A stretch of DNA of 64,000 bases, taken from Paenibacillus tyrphae (GTDB taxonomy: Bacteria > Bacillota > Bacilli > Paenibacillales > NBRC-103111). Under the pieces are notes generated by a model. It was not told the DNA's origin and searched no databases. It was given only the letters and a program-made list of their open reading frames with translations. Positions 61,912 to 64,000 of the stretch are shown in pieces (within the stretch, counting starts at the first letter, position 1; the number at the start of each line of letters is the position of its first letter). The position numbers and the translations under genes are program-made. The DNA lies in assembly GCF_027925525.1 (NCBI RefSeq), contig NZ_BSDJ01000005.1, positions 248,001 through 312,000 on the forward strand. Reading direction: 5' to 3'.

Positions 61912-62292
61912 TTAATCTATCGTGCGTGTACCGTCTTCTTCCGGAGCAACAAGGGCTATCGTACCGTCCGTTTCGTCGCCTTCGACAAAACGCTGCAGCG
62001 CCAGCAGCTTGTTATCCCAATATCTCTCGTAGTACGCCAGCCACCGCTTCAATTCGAGCAGTGGCTCGGGCTCCAGCCGGTATCGCGTTTCGCGGCCGAT
62101 TTTTCGTTCTTTGACCAGTCCGGCATCGGCCAAAATGCGCAAATGCTTGGAAACAGCCGTCCGGCTCATCGGAAAGTGGCCGCTGATCACGCTAACGGGC
62201 ATTTCCCGCTCGCCCAGCATGCTTAACAACTGGCGGCGCGTTGGATCGGCAATTGCTTGAAAGACGTCAGTCTTGCGTGAAGGGGCGGCCAT
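61912..62292 (-). CDS. ArsR/SmtB-type transcriptional regulator
   Basis: 126 aa winged helix: VFQAIADPTRRQLLSML, then SRTAVSKHLRILADAGLVKE as recognition helix and wing RKIGRETRYRLEPEPL. No Cys metal site, as usual for the ArsR proteins paired with AHSA1/SRPBCC genes. Start ATG 62292 with GAGGG upstream, just after the stop of the SRPBCC gene. It probably controls this two-gene operon. Confidence 0.9.
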   Translation of the reverse strand: MAAPSRKTDVFQAIADPTRRQLLSMLGEREMPVSVISGHFPMSRTAVSKHLRILADAGLVKERKIGRETRYRLEPEPLLELKRWLAYYERYWDNKLLALQRFVEGDETDGTIALVAPEEDGTRTID

Positions 62293-62293
62293 A

Positions 62294-62719
62294 TCAGCCC
62301 TCGACGAAGGTAACGAGCTTTTGCACAATGCCGGCCCAGCCTTTGTCCATTGTTTCGCGAACGACTTGATGCGGCTGCCCGAATTCGGTAACCTTGTCGG
62401 CGTCCCAGCCGGAGTGAATGAGCGTAAATTCCGTCTGTCCGTCCTTCTCCGTCAGCTGGAACACAATTGTCCAATCTTTGCCCCAACGGAACGAAAGGCG
62501 GTTCGGAGGGTCAAGCTCCGTTACTTTGCAAGGGGACATGCCGAACGGACCAGCGTTTAATTGGAATTCATAACCGAGAACAGGCTGAAAATCGTTGGGC
62601 ATAAACCACGTGGCGATGCCTTCTGACGTGGCAACGGCGTCCCATACTTTTTGAATCGGCGCTTTGAGCAGGGCGGTTCTGCGAATTTCCGGCAGCGTAT
62701 TTTGCGAATTGTTTTCCAT
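62294..62719 (-). CDS. SRPBCC (AHSA1-like) domain protein
   Basis: 141 aa. START/AHSA1 fold: LLKAPIQKVWDAVATSEGIATWF, LGYEFQLNAGPFG, RLSFRWGKDWTIVFQLTEKD and the C-terminal helix MDKGWAGIVQKLVTFVEG. Such proteins bind hydrophobic ligands; many are paired with ArsR regulators as here. Function unknown. Confidence 0.9.
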   Translation of the reverse strand: MENNSQNTLPEIRRTALLKAPIQKVWDAVATSEGIATWFMPNDFQPVLGYEFQLNAGPFGMSPCKVTELDPPNRLSFRWGKDWTIVFQLTEKDGQTEFTLIHSGWDADKVTEFGQPHQVVRETMDKGWAGIVQKLVTFVEG

Positions 62720-62751
62720 ATGATTTCATTCCTCCGATTGAATGGGTTAGG

Positions 62752-63129
62752 TTACTTCGAGGACTTTACTTTATCTTGATGGCGAAAACGCAAGGCGGAC
62801 CATTTGTCGTCGACGGCTACGTTGCTGACCGGGCGGTAGGCTGTTTTTGCCTGCAACATCGCGGCCAAGCTGTCGCGGTTAATATCTGTTTTCACTTTCG
62901 AGCTTTGCTTCGGGTAGGTGATCCAGAATACCGCATCTTCCTTCAAGAGCGGGATGACTTTCGGTACCCAGTCGTCCGTTTCTTGCGCGTTATGAACGAA
63001 CAGCTGAATAAAATCATAGGTCTTGTCCGGCTCTGTCTCGCTTTCGATGCCGAGCCGGTACCCTTCGGGAGCATTTATGACTAATGCCGCTCCTTCTTTG
63101 TACCGCAGTTTTTTCAACAACGCTTCCAC
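62752..63129 (-). CDS. DUF3052-like protein
   Basis: 125 aa with the pattern LLKKLRYKEGAALVINAPEG near the start and DAVFWITYPKQSSKVKTDIN later, as in DUF3052 proteins. Start is uncertain: the frame goes back to 63207, but a -35/-10 promoter overlaps its 5' part (63178-63207), so translation must begin downstream. GTG 63129 follows AAAGG at 9 bases; ATG 63156 has a site only 1 base away. Function unknown. Confidence 0.75.
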   Translation of the reverse strand: MEALLKKLRYKEGAALVINAPEGYRLGIESETEPDKTYDFIQLFVHNAQETDDWVPKVIPLLKEDAVFWITYPKQSSKVKTDINRDSLAAMLQAKTAYRPVSNVAVDDKWSALRFRHQDKVKSSK

Positions 63130-63177
63130 GAGCTCATCCCTTTCCTTGTATAGCATGTCCTTGAAGCGATCACCCGT

Positions 63178-63207
63178 ATTATATGAAACCAAAAGGTTTC
63201 GTGTCAA
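63178..63207 (-). promoter_or_regulatory. Promoter with internal palindromic operator for the DUF3052-like gene
   Basis: On the minus strand TTGACA (63207-63202), 18-bp spacer, TATAAT (63183-63178), a near-consensus sigma-A promoter. The spacer holds a perfect palindrome GAAACC-N4-GGTTTC (63185-63200), a typical place for a repressor. Confidence 0.75.
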
Positions 63208-63226
63208 GGTGCAGAAAAAACTGGTT

Positions 63227-63273
63227 ATAAAAAGCCCGAATACCTATCGACTCATCGAAAGGATCCGGGCTTT
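63227..63273 (-). terminator. Terminator after the YpbS-like gene
   Basis: On the minus strand AAAGCCCG (from 63273) pairs with CGGGCTTT (to 63231), followed by a T-rich tail. Confidence 0.7.
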
Positions 63274-63291
63274 GCAGACGATTTGCTATTT

Positions 63292-63552
63292 TTATTTCAT
63301 CTTTATACGGGCGGCTTCGCGCACCATGTCGGGGGTGACATGGACCCGGGTAGGGGAAATGCCGTTCCGGGCGTGCCGGTTGATGCGGTCTGTCGCCGCG
63401 TTAATGGCATCAACGTTAAACGGTTCTCCGGCGATGCATAAGGCGATCGCTTCTTCAATCGCAGCTTCCCGTTCGTTTTCCAGTTCAAGAAAACGTTCCA
63501 GGTGCGCGTTTTGTTTACGGGTATGATTTGTGATGGCTTCATGGACATTCAT
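63292..63552 (-). CDS. DUF2533 family protein (YpbS-like)
   Basis: 86 aa. NVHEAITNHTRKQNAHLERF, ALCIAGEPFNVDAINAATDR and NGISPTRVHVTPDMV match the DUF2533 proteins such as B. subtilis YpbS. Helical and soluble. AAGGAG lies 12 bases before ATG 63552 or 9 before a TTG at 63555. Function unknown; the family is confined to Bacillales. Confidence 0.85.
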   Translation of the reverse strand: MNVHEAITNHTRKQNAHLERFLELENEREAAIEEAIALCIAGEPFNVDAINAATDRINRHARNGISPTRVHVTPDMVREAARIKMK

Positions 63553-63685
63553 CAAGATTAGCAGCTCCTTTTAGCAGACCGGAATTTCGATAAAATTTAT
63601 GATACTATAAGGGGCTTGGCGTGACAATGCCGCAAAATCAAACGGACGGCGTTTCCTGCGGATCCGACAAACAGATTACAATTAT

Positions 63686-63745
63686 TTAATTACATTAAGT
63701 AAAAAGATTAACTACATTAAATTAAATTTTAGTTAACCATGTTAA
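63686..63745. promoter_or_regulatory. Three TTAA-N5-TTAA boxes upstream of the right-edge gene
   Basis: TTAATTACATTAA (63686-63698), TTAACTACATTAA (63708-63720) and TTAACCATGTTAA (63733-63745) lie in an AT-rich stretch, spaced 22 and 25 bp. Regular spacing near two helical turns suggests a multi-site operator. Confidence 0.4.
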
Positions 63746-63849
63746 TTTTTAAAAAGGAGGGAGAGAGCTTCATCAAAAAGCGGCAAAATCCGCTTGACGA
63801 AAGAACTTCCGCCATGGCATATAGGTTGTATGAAAAAGGAGGGGAACGA

Positions 63850-64000
63850 ATGCTGCCGGATCAAGGAGTGTTAGAGAGCGGATTGACGATGATTGCAATG
63901 TGCAAGCAGGAAACAGGGGATATATGGCACGCTCATTTCGGCGCCGCCGCGATTGCCGGTTATTTTTTTGCGAAAGAAAATCGGTTGTCCGACCTGACGA
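63850..64000 (+). CDS. Unrecognised protein, N-terminal part (cut by window end)
   Basis: 50 codons from ATG 63850 to the right edge with no stop, beginning MLPDQGVLESGLTMIAMCK and continuing IWHAHFGAAAIAGYFFAK. The ribosome binding site is GGAGGGGAA. The frame is also open upstream (ATG 63823), back to a second, stronger AAGGAGG at 63753-63759 that has no ATG, GTG or TTG at a normal distance. The His-x-His and small-residue pattern is not enough to name a family. Confidence 0.6.
   Translation, partial: MLPDQGVLESGLTMIAMCKQETGDIWHAHFGAAAIAGYFFAKENRLSDLT

Noticed and set aside
63686-63745. PhoP box array
   Set aside because: PhoP repeats have an 11-bp period; here TTAA units within each box are 9 bp apart and the boxes 22-25 bp apart.

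Overview
The window looks like a chromosome segment of a GC-rich, spore-forming member of the Paenibacillaceae (Paenibacillus/Cohnella type). The evidence is spore-coat (CotF-like) genes, a DUF2533/YpbS homologue, an AdeR-controlled alanine dehydrogenase locus, YesN-type AraC regulators next to LplABC-type sugar ABC transporters, AGGAGG ribosome binding sites throughout, and CcpA-type cre sites. No rRNA, tRNA, CRISPR array, prophage or intact insertion sequence was seen.

Layout. 1-1180: an MFS exporter cut by the left edge and its TetR repressor, sharing a 13-bp operator core. 1300-6970: a tripartite tricarboxylate transporter (tctCBA) with a CitS/CitT-like two-component system, behind a promoter carrying two cre-like sites. 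6975-12270: housekeeping genes (uridine kinase, a short-chain dehydrogenase, an iron alcohol dehydrogenase, an MFS transporter) and two unrecognised small proteins. 12334-19494: an alanine module (alr, ald, an amino-acid permease, adeR) and an NhaC-type antiporter. 19500-24470: mixed accessory genes, including a lower-GC pair (nucleotidyltransferase and PrmC-related methyltransferase). 24600-33290: two catabolic gene sets, one epimerase/DHDPS-like/M20 amidohydrolase and one led by a GGDEF-HTH regulator with sugar isomerases and Gfo/Idh/MocA oxidoreductases, the last of which is frameshifted. 33539-40864: a NapA-type antiporter, then an LplABC-type importer with its YesN-like regulator.

41050-57874 is the most interesting region. 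It holds nanE, a FAD-dependent oxidoreductase, an alpha/alpha-barrel protein, a ROK kinase, a DUF4434 protein, murQ, an enolase-superfamily dipeptide epimerase, a DppA-type D-aminopeptidase, an RpiR/MurR regulator, a sugar ABC importer, a secreted DUF4855 protein and an MDR dehydrogenase. The genes fit uptake and breakdown of amino sugars and their peptide stems from cell-wall material. Three of its promoter regions share a GAGGA-N4-TCCTC-type palindrome, two of them at exactly the same distance from a TATAGT -10 box, which suggests one regulon. 

58187-64000 holds paired CotF-like coat genes around a zinc alcohol dehydrogenase, a protein-kinase-like gene, a Cys/Tyr-rich small protein, an ArsR/SRPBCC pair, a DUF3052-like gene with an operator inside its promoter, the YpbS homologue and a gene cut by the right edge. 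A palindromic element of about 210 bp occurs twice (19508-19713 and 57921-58131). Each copy sits between two near-identical copies of a local terminator hairpin, and the hairpin sequence differs between the two sites.
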